This document shows positions 9,296 through 17,143 of a stretch of DNA of 64,000 nt, piece after piece; positions within the stretch are counted from its first letter, which is position 1; every line of letters begins with the position of its first letter. Under the pieces are notes generated by a model. That model did not search any database, was not told the origin of the DNA, and saw only the letters and a list, made by a program, of their open reading frames with translations. The position numbers and the translations under genes are program-made. The stretch is from positions 1 to 64,000 of the forward strand of contig CAWAZU010000029.1 of NCBI GenBank assembly GCA_963786445.1, given 5' to 3'. Origin of the DNA: JAFKFJ01 sp963786445 (lineage in GTDB: Bacteria > Pseudomonadota > Alphaproteobacteria > Acetobacterales > Acetobacteraceae).

Positions 9296-11263
9296 ATGGC
9301 GACGACGCAACAGGGTTTTGCCCTCGATCCCGTCACGTTCGAGGTGCTGAAGAACTCCTTCATCGCCACCGTCGATCAGATGGCGGAGCAGATTCTGCGG
9401 ACCTGCTATTCCTTCGTGATCTACAACCGCGATTTCTCGAACGCGCTGAACGACATTCACGGCGATTCGATCGCGCAGGGCAACTCCGACATCGCCGTGC
9501 ATGTCGGCACGCTGCACTACACCTGCAAGGAAGTGCTCCGCTTCTTCGCCGGCGAGATGAAGCCGGGGGACGTGTATGCGATCAATGATCCCTATGCCGG
9601 TGGCACGCATTTTTCCGACGTGCGCCTGATCCGCCCGGTGTTTGTCGGCGATGCGCCCATCGCTTTCGCGCAGTCGAACGGCCACTGGTCCGATGTCGGC
9701 GGCAGCGTGCCGGGATCGTTCGACGTGGCGGCCAAGGAAATGTTCCGCGAAGGCATCCGCATCACGCCGGTGCGCCTGTGGGACGGCGGCAGCTTCCGTC
9801 GCGACGTGGCGCACATGATCGCGGCGAACACGCGCGATCCAGCCTCCATCATTGGCGACATGCAGTCGCAGGCCGAGGCGACGCGCGTCGCCGAGCGCGA
9901 AATCCTCCGCCTCGTCAGCAAATACGGCAAGGACACGGTGCTGACCGGTTTTGCCGACGTGCAGAACTATGTTGAACGCGCGCTCCGCCAGCGTCTCGCG
10001 GCGCTGCCGGACGGCGAGTGGGAAACGCAGGACTTCATCGATCGCGACCCGGCCGGCGGAGAAGGCATGATCCCGATCAAGGTCAAACTGACCATCTCGG
10101 GCGACCGCGCGATCTACGACTTCGGCGGCAGTCATCCCTGCATCGGCTCGCTGTACAATTCCGCCTTCGGCAGCACGTTCTCGGCGGTGGTGGCGGGCAT
10201 GAAGACGTTCTTCCCAGACCTGCCGCTGAACTCGGGCTTTTACCGGCCGATCGAGGTGATCGCGCCGGCGGACACGGTGGTCAATGCGCGCTGGCCGATC
10301 GCGGTGACCGGCTTCCTGATGCCGTTCGAGAAGATCATGAACTCGATCTATGAGATCTGGTCGCAGATCATGCCCGAACGCGCCATCGCCTGCGCCTTCA
10401 ATCTGGAATACCTGCTGACCGGCGGGCGCGACCTGCGTTCCGCGGGCAAGCCGATCTTCATGTTCTATGACTGGCTGCCCGGCGGCTGGGGCGGGCGCAA
10501 CGGCAAGGACGGCTGCAACGTCACCACCGCCTGCTTCGGCACCGGCCTGCAATCGCAGCCGGTCGAGGGCCAGGAACGGGTCTCGCCGATTCTGACCAAC
10601 GAGTACCAAATCCTCACCGACTCCCCCGGTCCCGGCAAATGGCGCGGCGGCGCTGGCGTGCGCAAGACCAGCACCCTGCGGGAGGCAGACCGCACGGTGA
10701 TCTCCTACATCTGCGACCGCGAGCGGGCGATCGTGTGGGGCATCAACGGCGGTCTGCCCTCGATGCCGCACGGGCTCGGCCTGCGGCGCGCGGGATCGAG
10801 CAGCGAGGAGTGGCTCGGTTCCGTGTTCTCCGACGTGCCGCTCGGCAGCGGCGACGTGTTCTCGCGCCCCACCGCGGGCGGCGGCGGCTACGGCGATCCG
10901 CTGGAGCGCGGCCCCGCACTGGTGCGCGAGGATGTGGCCGACGATTACGTCTCGCTGGCGCGGGCGCGCAAGGATTATGGTGTGGTGCTGCGCGTTGTCG
11001 ATGCGGATCTCGCGGACTACGCGATCGACGAGGAGGCCACGCGGCAGGAGCGTGCGCGCATCCGCGCAAAACGGCGTGGCTGGCTTGTCGAGCCGCCGGC
11101 GGAGGTGGCGCGGCGCTATCGGGACGGCGAACTCGACCGCTTGGACGTGGTGCGTCAATATGGCGTCATCCTCGATTGGGCGACGGGCGAGGCGCTGGAG
11201 CGTTCGACGGCGCAGTTCCGCGAGATGTTCCACAAGCGCGCGGTTGCTCATTGGCAGGGCTGA
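9296..11263 (+). CDS. Hydantoinase/oxoprolinase family subunit B (HyuB type)
   Basis: 655 residues. Family landmarks are the N-terminal DPVTFEVLKNSF, the NDPYAGGTHFSDV stretch near residue 98 with probable metal-binding Asp/His, and SNGHWSDVGG; a glycine-rich C-terminal third ends in TAGGGGYGDPLER. The subunit completes the ATP-dependent lactam/hydantoin hydrolase with HyuA. Only one base separates the two genes. It is 15 bp upstream of the biotin carrier gene, so a carboxylase and an ATP-dependent hydrolase are translated from the same message. Confidence 0.92.
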   Translation: MATTQQGFALDPVTFEVLKNSFIATVDQMAEQILRTCYSFVIYNRDFSNALNDIHGDSIAQGNSDIAVHVGTLHYTCKEVLRFFAGEMKPGDVYAINDPYAGGTHFSDVRLIRPVFVGDAPIAFAQSNGHWSDVGGSVPGSFDVAAKEMFREGIRITPVRLWDGGSFRRDVAHMIAANTRDPASIIGDMQSQAEATRVAEREILRLVSKYGKDTVLTGFADVQNYVERALRQRLAALPDGEWETQDFIDRDPAGGEGMIPIKVKLTISGDRAIYDFGGSHPCIGSLYNSAFGSTFSAVVAGMKTFFPDLPLNSGFYRPIEVIAPADTVVNARWPIAVTGFLMPFEKIMNSIYEIWSQIMPERAIACAFNLEYLLTGGRDLRSAGKPIFMFYDWLPGGWGGRNGKDGCNVTTACFGTGLQSQPVEGQERVSPILTNEYQILTDSPGPGKWRGGAGVRKTSTLREADRTVISYICDRERAIVWGINGGLPSMPHGLGLRRAGSSSEEWLGSVFSDVPLGSGDVFSRPTAGGGGYGDPLERGPALVREDVADDYVSLARARKDYGVVLRVVDADLADYAIDEEATRQERARIRAKRRGWLVEPPAEVARRYRDGELDRLDVVRQYGVILDWATGEALERSTAQFREMFHKRAVAHWQG

Positions 11264-11278
11264 CGAGCGGAGGGGATC

Positions 11279-11521
11279 ATGGCAACGAAGACGATTGCGG
11301 CGCCGCTGCCCGGCACGTTCTATCGCCGGCCCGCGCCCGACCAGCCGCCGTTCAAGAACGACGGCGATGCCGTCGCCGTCGGCGATCCGGTGGGGCTGAT
11401 CGAGGTGATGAAGACCTTCACCCAGGTCACGGCCGAGCAGGCCGGCCGCATCCGCCGCTTCCTGGTCGAGAACGAGGACCCGGTGATGGCGGGCGAGCCG
11501 CTTTATGAACTCGACGTCTGA
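11279..11521 (+). CDS. Small biotin carboxyl carrier protein
   Basis: 80 residues, essentially a lone biotinyl domain. The acceptor lysine is K45 in IEVMKTFTQV, a variant of the canonical EAMKM. The domain starts IAAPLPGTFYRRP, like the AccB lipoyl/biotinyl fold, without the long Pro/Ala linker seen in AccB. ATG at 11279 follows GAGCGGAGGGG. It lies directly before a biotin carboxylase gene and so would carry carboxybiotin between that enzyme and the PxpB/PxpC carboxyltransferase-like pair (inference from urea carboxylase architecture). Confidence 0.9.
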   Translation: MATKTIAAPLPGTFYRRPAPDQPPFKNDGDAVAVGDPVGLIEVMKTFTQVTAEQAGRIRRFLVENEDPVMAGEPLYELDV

Positions 11522-11530
11522 TCGGTCGTC

Positions 11531-12916
11531 ATGGCGCTGCGCAAGCTGTTCATCGCCAACCGGGGTGAGATCGCCGTCCGCATCATCCGGGCGGCCCGCG
11601 AACTCGGAGTCGCCACGGTGCAGGCGGTGTCCGCCGCCGACCGCGACATGCTCGCCGCGCGCCTCGCCGACGAGGTGGTCGAAGTGGGGCCGGCGCACGC
11701 CTCCCGTTCCTACCTCAACCAGGAGGCCATGCTGCGAGCCGCAGTCGCGTCGGGCGCCGATGCCGTGCATCCAGGCTACGGCTTTCTCGCCGAGAATGCG
11801 GCCTTCGCCGAGGCGGTCGAAGGCGCCGGCCTGATCTTCGTCGGTCCGCGGGCGGAGACGATCCGCCTGATGGGGGACAAGGCGCGGGCGCGCGAAGTCG
11901 CGGCGGCAGCAGGCGTGCCGACGGTCCCCGGCACCGGCAGCCGGCGCCTGGAGGCCTCGGCGCTGAAGGCGCATGCGCAGCGCATGGGTTTTCCGGTGAT
12001 GATCAAGGCCGCGGCCGGCGGCGGCGGGCGCGGCATCCGCGTGGCGGCGGACGAAGAGGCGCTCGATCGTCTGCTGACCGAGGCGCGCGCCGAGGCGAAG
12101 GCGGCGTTCGGGGACGACACGCTCTACCTCGAACGCTTCCTCCCGCGCACGCGGCATGTCGAGGTGCAGGTGCTTGGCGACGGCGAGCGGGTCGTGCATC
12201 TGTTCGAACGCGAGTGTTCGCTGCAACGCCGCCGCCAGAAGCTGTGGGAGGAAGCGCCGGCGGCCTGCCTTTCCGACGTGGCGCGTGCCGCGCTGTGCAA
12301 CTCGGCGGTGCGGCTGGCCGGGTCGGTCGGCTATCGCGGCGCCGGCACGCTGGAATACCTGCTCGACGAGACGACCGGAGATTTCTTCTTCATCGAGATG
12401 AACACGCGCATCCAGGTCGAGCACCCGGTGACCGAGATGGTCACCGGCATCGACCTGGTGCGCGAGATGCTCGCGATCGCCGGCGGGGAAGGGCTGCGCC
12501 TGCGGCAGCACCAGATCGCGCTGCGCGGTCACGCGATCGAATGCCGCATCAATGCCGAGGACCCGGCGCGTGGCTTCATGCCGGCACCGGGGCGCGTCGA
12601 CGCCTTCAGCGTGCCCGGCGGCCCTGGCGTGCGCTTCGATTCCCTGCTCTACGCCGGCTACACCGTACCGCCGTTCTATGACTCGCTGCTCGGCAAGCTG
12701 ATCGTGTGGGACGGAACGAGGCCGCAGGCACTGGCGCGTCTGCGGCGTGCGCTTGGCGAATTGCGCGTGGACGGCATTCCCACCACCATCCCGATGCACC
12801 GCACCCTGGCCGAGCACGCCGACATCGCCCGGCACGCCGTTCATACCGGTTGGCTGGAGGCTTGGCTCGCCAACTCGCCATTGACCAACATCGCAGCAAG
12901 CATAGGTCGCACATGA
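11531..12916 (+). CDS. Biotin carboxylase (AccC-like ATP-grasp subunit)
   Basis: 461 residues, the normal length of a free biotin carboxylase. The N-terminal KLFIANRGEIAVRIIRAARE, the ATP-grasp glycine loop GGGGRGI (163-169) and EMNTRIQVEHPVTE (289-302) contain the ATP/Mg and bicarbonate-binding residues. It loads CO2 onto the preceding carrier protein. Its stop overlaps the pxpB start (ATGA), unlike acetyl-CoA carboxylase operons where accC sits with accB alone. That points to a dedicated amide carboxylase rather than fatty acid synthesis. Confidence 0.92.
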   Translation: MALRKLFIANRGEIAVRIIRAARELGVATVQAVSAADRDMLAARLADEVVEVGPAHASRSYLNQEAMLRAAVASGADAVHPGYGFLAENAAFAEAVEGAGLIFVGPRAETIRLMGDKARAREVAAAAGVPTVPGTGSRRLEASALKAHAQRMGFPVMIKAAAGGGGRGIRVAADEEALDRLLTEARAEAKAAFGDDTLYLERFLPRTRHVEVQVLGDGERVVHLFERECSLQRRRQKLWEEAPAACLSDVARAALCNSAVRLAGSVGYRGAGTLEYLLDETTGDFFFIEMNTRIQVEHPVTEMVTGIDLVREMLAIAGGEGLRLRQHQIALRGHAIECRINAEDPARGFMPAPGRVDAFSVPGGPGVRFDSLLYAGYTVPPFYDSLLGKLIVWDGTRPQALARLRRALGELRVDGIPTTIPMHRTLAEHADIARHAVHTGWLEAWLANSPLTNIAASIGRT

Positions 12917-13788
12917 AGACGCGCATGAGCTTCGGGGGCGACGAACACATCTTCGTCGAACTCGATGAGGAAATGTCGCTCGAAGCCTGTTTCCGTGCTC
13001 TCGCGCTGACCAGCGCGGTGCGCGCGAGCGGCATCAAGGGCATCACCGAGGTGTGCCCGGCGAACGCCTCGTTCCAGGTCAGGTTCGACCCGGACGTGAT
13101 CACCCCGGAGGATCTGCGTGCCCGGCTCGAATCGCTGGAGGAGGCGGCGGAGCGCGCCGAGCCGGTGCTGAACACGCGCGTCGTCGAGGTGCCCGTGCTC
13201 TACAACGACCCGTGGACGCACGAGACACTGATGCGCTTCCGCGAGCGCCACCAGGCTCCGGACATGACCGATCTGGAATACGCGGCGAAGATCAACAACC
13301 TTGCCTCGGTGGACGCGCTGATCGAGGCGCACGCGGCCTCGCCGTGGTTCGTCAGCATGGTGGGCTTCGTCGCCGGCCTGCCGTGGCTCTATCAGATGGT
13401 CGAGCGCGCCCGGCAGATCGAGGTGCCGAAATACCTGCGCCCGCGCACCGACACGCCGCGGCTGACGGTCGGCCATGGCGGCTGTCTTGGCTGCATCTAT
13501 TCGGTGCGGGGTGCCGGCGGCTACCAGATGTTCGGGATCACGCCGATGCCGATTTACGACCCGCAGCAGACGGTCGCGCATCTGCACGACTTCATGATCC
13601 TGTTCAATCCTGGCGATATCGTGAAATTCCGCGCGATCGGGCGCGATGAATACGACGCGATCGAGGCCGAGGTGAAGGCGGGGCGGTTCGTGCCGCGCAT
13701 TCGTGCCGTCACGTTCTCGCTCGATGCCTTCCACGCCGATCCTGCGGCCAGCAACGCCAAGCTCGTGGAGGCGCTCTATGGGCATTGA
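12913..13788 (+). CDS. pxpB: 5-oxoprolinase subunit B / KipI / allophanate hydrolase subunit 1 (AHS1) family
   Basis: 291 residues, somewhat longer than the typical ~240 of KipI/PxpB. The N-terminal half (SFGGDEHIFVELDEEMS, then FQVRFDP) and the core AASPWFVSMVGFVAGLPWLY match the AHS1 domain. Where most relatives carry a Gly/Ala-Gln-rich stretch before the conserved Tyr-Pro, this protein has HGGCLGCIYSVRGAGGY with cysteines at 191 and 194. It overlaps biotin carboxylase by 4 bases and pxpC by 11, so the stoichiometry is probably coupled. In urea carboxylase the homologous domains form the carboxyltransferase. Confidence 0.88.
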   Translation: MKTRMSFGGDEHIFVELDEEMSLEACFRALALTSAVRASGIKGITEVCPANASFQVRFDPDVITPEDLRARLESLEEAAERAEPVLNTRVVEVPVLYNDPWTHETLMRFRERHQAPDMTDLEYAAKINNLASVDALIEAHAASPWFVSMVGFVAGLPWLYQMVERARQIEVPKYLRPRTDTPRLTVGHGGCLGCIYSVRGAGGYQMFGITPMPIYDPQQTVAHLHDFMILFNPGDIVKFRAIGRDEYDAIEAEVKAGRFVPRIRAVTFSLDAFHADPAASNAKLVEALYGH

Positions 13789-14755
13789 AGTGATCAAGCC
13801 GGGGCTTGCGACCTCGGTGCAGGATCTCGGGCGCCCGGGCTACTACCATCTCGGCATCCCGGAATCGGGCGGCATGGACCGCTACGCCCTGCGCGCCGCC
13901 AACCTGCTGGTCGGCAATGCGGAAGGCGACGCGGTGCTGGAGGCGACGTTCCAGGGACCGGAACTGCGCTTCGCTGCCGACGCGCTGGTCGCCGTGACCG
14001 GGGCCGAATTGCCGCCGAAGGTCGATGGGGCGAGTTGCCCGACCTGGACGTCGTTCGCGGTGAAGGCGGGGCAGGTGCTGAGCTTTGATTTTCTGCGGCG
14101 CGGTGGCCGGGCCTATGTCGCGGTTGCCGGCGGCATCGCGGTGCCGCTGGTGCTGGGCAGCCGTTCGACCTACGCGCTCGGTGCACTCGGCGGGTTTGAG
14201 GGCCGCAAGCTGCAGGCGGGCGACGTGCTGCCGGTCGGCACGCCGGGAGGAGCGGCCCGCGAAGGCTGCCAGGTGCCGGACAACCTGCGTCCCACCGCTG
14301 CCTCGCCGGCTATTTTGCGTGTGCTGCCCGGACTCTACGAGTTCCGGGTCACCAAGGTCGCGCTGGAGCGGTTTTTTGCCGACACCTGGCGGGTCGCGAC
14401 CGAGGCCGACCGCATCGGCTACCGGTTTCGCGGCGGTCATCCGCTCGACTTCGTCCCACGTAAGCAGCCCTTCGGTGCCGGCTCCGATCCGTCCAACATC
14501 GTCGATAGCTGCTACCCGTACGGATCGGTGCAAATTCCCGGTGGCACCGAACCGATTGTTCTGCATCGGGACGCGGTATCGGGCGGCGGCTATTTCATGA
14601 TTGGCACCGTGATTTCGGCCGACATGGACCTGATCGGGCAACTGCCGCCCAACGTGCCGGTGCGCTTCATACCCATCGACATGGCGGGCGCGCTGACGGC
14701 ACGCCAACACGCCGCCAACCGCCTCACGAGCCTGCGCCGCAGTCTTTGGCGTTGA
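13778..14755 (+). CDS. pxpC: 5-oxoprolinase subunit C / KipA / allophanate hydrolase subunit 2 (AHS2) family
   Basis: 325 residues beginning IEVIKPGLATSVQDLGRPG, the hallmark start of the AHS2/KipA domain, followed by HLGIPESGGMDRYALRAANLLVGN. ATG at 13778 lies inside pxpB. An upstream in-frame start would add 25 residues of unrelated sequence. It closes the lactam operon; immediately after its stop codon the sequence changes to insertion-sequence debris. It pairs with PxpB as the ring-opening or carboxyl-transfer half of the complex. Confidence 0.9.
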   Translation: MGIEVIKPGLATSVQDLGRPGYYHLGIPESGGMDRYALRAANLLVGNAEGDAVLEATFQGPELRFAADALVAVTGAELPPKVDGASCPTWTSFAVKAGQVLSFDFLRRGGRAYVAVAGGIAVPLVLGSRSTYALGALGGFEGRKLQAGDVLPVGTPGGAAREGCQVPDNLRPTAASPAILRVLPGLYEFRVTKVALERFFADTWRVATEADRIGYRFRGGHPLDFVPRKQPFGAGSDPSNIVDSCYPYGSVQIPGGTEPIVLHRDAVSGGGYFMIGTVISADMDLIGQLPPNVPVRFIPIDMAGALTARQHAANRLTSLRRSLWR

Positions 14756-14783
14756 CCCGGTTTGGTGGGCACCTTCCACTTGA

Positions 14784-15115
14784 GGAGGAGGTGCTGCGAG
14801 GCCGAGGAGTCACGCGCCATACGCGCCAGAGTTCCAGCGGCAGATGGTCGATCTGGTCCGGTCCGGCCGGAAGCCGGAGGAGTTGTCTCGCGAGTTCGAG
14901 CCGACGGCGCAGGCGATCTGGAATTGGGTGCGCCAAGCCGAGCGTGACGCCGGGCGGCGCGACGATGGGCTCCCGGCGGCGGAACGGGTTGAGCTGACGC
15001 GTCAGCGCCGCGAGAACCGCCAGCTGCGCCAGGAGCGTGAGATCCTGACAAAAGCGGCGGCTTGGTTCGCCCGGGAGACCGGAAGGATACCGTCCGGCTC
15101 TTCCGATTCACCTGA
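14784..15115 (+). pseudogene. Remnant of an IS3-type transposase OrfA
   Basis: The open frame encodes SHAPYAPEFQRQMVDLVRSG, EFEPTAQAIWNWV and a basic, Leu/Arg-heptad tail ending in AAAWFARETG: a helix-turn-helix plus leucine-zipper layout typical of IS3-family OrfA. No usable start precedes PRSHAPY. A well-placed GAGGAGGAGG at 14782-14791 is followed 7 bases later by AGG at 14799-14801, where ATG would be expected, so the start looks mutated. Translation could only begin at the internal ATG at 14844, removing part of the first helix. No OrfB follows. The stretch begins right after the pxpC stop. Confidence 0.75.
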
Positions 15116-15367
15116 AACGCAGTTTCGATCCTCCATCTCCTGCAACGCAGCCGTCTCGTTCAGGTCGATCCCTGGCATCAAGCCCCCGTTCGTCGTGCTC
15201 ACCGGCGGCCGGATTCGCCCGGCTTTGTCGGCCGGCGCACGCTCGTTCAGGACACGGCGCAACCCGTCCCCGATTAGGGCCGTCGGCGAACGGCTCTCAA
15301 TGGCAGCTTTGCGCTTGGCACGTCTGACAAGATCGTCGGGAAGACGGACGGTGGTGCGCTCAGTCAT
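15002..15367 (-). CDS. Orphan VapB-type antitoxin with a replaced C-terminus
   Basis: Residues 1-81 read as a ribbon-helix-helix antitoxin: MTERTTVRLPDDLVRRAKRK, then RIRPPVSTTNGGLMPGIDLN and ETAALQEMEDR, which is the toxin-binding tail seen in PIN-domain (VapC) partners. After residue 82 the frame runs antisense through the IS3-type OrfA remnant, so the C-terminus is not native. The toxin gene expected just downstream is missing. GGAAGAC precedes the ATG at 15365-15367. Probably a toxin-antitoxin module cut by the IS insertion or deletion; the antitoxin may still bind DNA. Confidence 0.65.
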   Translation of the reverse strand: MTERTTVRLPDDLVRRAKRKAAIESRSPTALIGDGLRRVLNERAPADKAGRIRPPVSTTNGGLMPGIDLNETAALQEMEDRNCVSGESEEPDGILPVSRANQAAAFVRISRSWRSWRFSRR

Positions 15368-15419
15368 GTCTTCCGTGCGGCAATACGCCAATGCCGTGGT
15401 GCTGTCCTTTCAGGCGCCG

Positions 15420-17090
15420 CTATCCCTTCCTCGCCGCCGCCCGCAGCTGCGCGATCGTCGCGCGCGAGGTGATCTGCTCCGGGTCGGTGCGCAGCTCGAT
15501 CACCGCCGGCTTGCCGCTCGCCACCGCGCGGCGGAATGCCGGGGCGAAGCCGGCGGTCTCTGTCACCACCTCGCCGTGGCCGCCGAACGCCTCGATGTAG
15601 CGCGCGAAATCGGGATTGGTCAGCGCCGTGCCGACCACCCGGCCGGGATACTGACGCTCCTGGTACATGCGGATCGTGCCGTACATGTTGTTGTTGAACA
15701 CCAGCACGATCGGCGCCGCGCCATGGTGCAGCGCCGTCGCCAGCTCCTGCCCGGTCATCAGGAATCCGCCGTCGCCGACGAACGCCACCGCCTGCCGGCC
15801 CGGGAACGCGATCGCCGCGCCCACCGCCGCCGGCACCGCATAGCCCATCGCCCCCACCGTCGGACCGATGAAATCCTGCCCCGCGCGCACGTGCATGAAC
15901 CGCGCCGGCCAGGTGGCGAAATTGCCGGCATCGCAGGTCATCACCGCATCCGGCGCCAGCAGCTCCTCCAGATCGCGCAGGCACTGCGCCACGTTCAGCG
16001 CCCCCGGATACTCCGCCACCGCGTACGATGCCAGCCGCAGCGCCCGCAGCTCGCGCGTCCAGTCCTGCCACCGCACCGCGACCGGCGGCAGCGACGCGAG
16101 TGCCGCAGCAAACACGTCGAGCTCGCAGGCGATGCCGAGCGCCACACGGAACACGCGGCCGATCTCGGCCGGATCGGGATGCACATGCACGATCCGCGTG
16201 GCGCCGGCGATGTCGAACAGCGTGTAGCCCTGCGTCGTCGCCTCGGGCAGCCGCGTGCCGAACGCAAGCACGAGATCGGCCTCGCGCGCGCGCGCCACCA
16301 GCGCCGGGTCGGCGCCGACGCCGAGATCGCCGACGTAGTTCTCGTGCGTGCCGTCGTACAGCGACTGGCGGCGGAACCCGACCGCGACCGGAATTTCTCT
16401 CGCGCACAGATACGCGGCCAAAGCGGCGCGCGACGCCGCGTCAAAATTACCCCCGAGGATCGCGAGCGGCCGGCGGCTCGCCGCCAGCATCTCCTGCATC
16501 CGCGCGAGCGCCGCCGGATCGGGCAGCGCGCGCGCCAGCTTCGTCGGCGCCGGGTCGGCGACGGTGGCCGATGCCTTCTGCATCTCCTCCGACAGCGCGA
16601 TCACCACCGGGCCCGGGCGGCCGGTGGTGGCGACATCGAGCGCGTGCGCCACCAGTTCGGGGATGCGCGCGGCATCGTCGATCTGCGTCACCCACTTGGC
16701 CAGCGGCGCGAACATCCGGCGGTAATCGACTTCCTGGAAACTCTCGCGGTCGGTCTCGTTGAAGGGAATCTGGCCGACGAACAGCAGCATCGGCGTGGAA
16801 TCCTGCATCGCCACATGCACGCCGATGGCGGCGTGGCAGGCGCCGGGGCCGCGCGTGACGAACGCCGCCGCCGGCCGGCCGGTCAGCTTGCCGCACGCCT
16901 CGGCCATGTGCGCCGCCCCCGCCTCGAACCGGCAGGTGACCAGCTGCAGCCGGTTCCGCACGCCGTACAGCCCGTCGAGCACGTCCAGATAGCTCTCGCC
17001 GGGAACGGCGAAGGCGTGCCGTATCCCCAGTGCCACCAGCGTGTCCGCGAGGATGTGGCCGCCGATGCGCGCCTCGCCCTGGGTCGCCAT
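15420..17090 (-). CDS. Thiamine-diphosphate enzyme of the acetolactate synthase family
   Basis: 556 residues with the three-domain layout of the POX/ALS family. E56 in CRFEAGAAHMAEA is the cofactor-activating glutamate, and the diphosphate motif runs from GDGGFLMTGQELATAL to NNNMYGTI near residues 425-455. ATG at 17088-17090 follows GGAGG. No small regulatory ilvN-like subunit is adjacent, which argues against biosynthetic acetolactate synthase. It ends an ABC importer operon on the minus strand, so it more likely handles a carbon source brought in by that importer. The exact reaction is unknown. Confidence 0.85.
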   Translation of the reverse strand: MATQGEARIGGHILADTLVALGIRHAFAVPGESYLDVLDGLYGVRNRLQLVTCRFEAGAAHMAEACGKLTGRPAAAFVTRGPGACHAAIGVHVAMQDSTPMLLFVGQIPFNETDRESFQEVDYRRMFAPLAKWVTQIDDAARIPELVAHALDVATTGRPGPVVIALSEEMQKASATVADPAPTKLARALPDPAALARMQEMLAASRRPLAILGGNFDAASRAALAAYLCAREIPVAVGFRRQSLYDGTHENYVGDLGVGADPALVARAREADLVLAFGTRLPEATTQGYTLFDIAGATRIVHVHPDPAEIGRVFRVALGIACELDVFAAALASLPPVAVRWQDWTRELRALRLASYAVAEYPGALNVAQCLRDLEELLAPDAVMTCDAGNFATWPARFMHVRAGQDFIGPTVGAMGYAVPAAVGAAIAFPGRQAVAFVGDGGFLMTGQELATALHHGAAPIVLVFNNNMYGTIRMYQERQYPGRVVGTALTNPDFARYIEAFGGHGEVVTETAGFAPAFRRAVASGKPAVIELRTDPEQITSRATIAQLRAAARKG

Positions 17091-17143
17091 TGCCGTCCTC
17101 CGCTCGGGTCGCGGCGAGGATAGCGCAGCGGCGGCGGCCGCGG

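Noticed and set aside
9275..12844. A 1189-codon open frame on the minus strand
   Set aside because: It lies antisense to hyuB, the biotin carrier and biotin carboxylase genes, which have clear domains. Its translation is His/Arg/Gln-rich with no recognisable motif, as expected for antisense frames in GC-rich genes.
14844..17123. A 759-codon plus-strand frame starting in the IS remnant
   Set aside because: Only the first ~85 codons are transposase-like; the rest is antisense to the thiamine-diphosphate enzyme gene.
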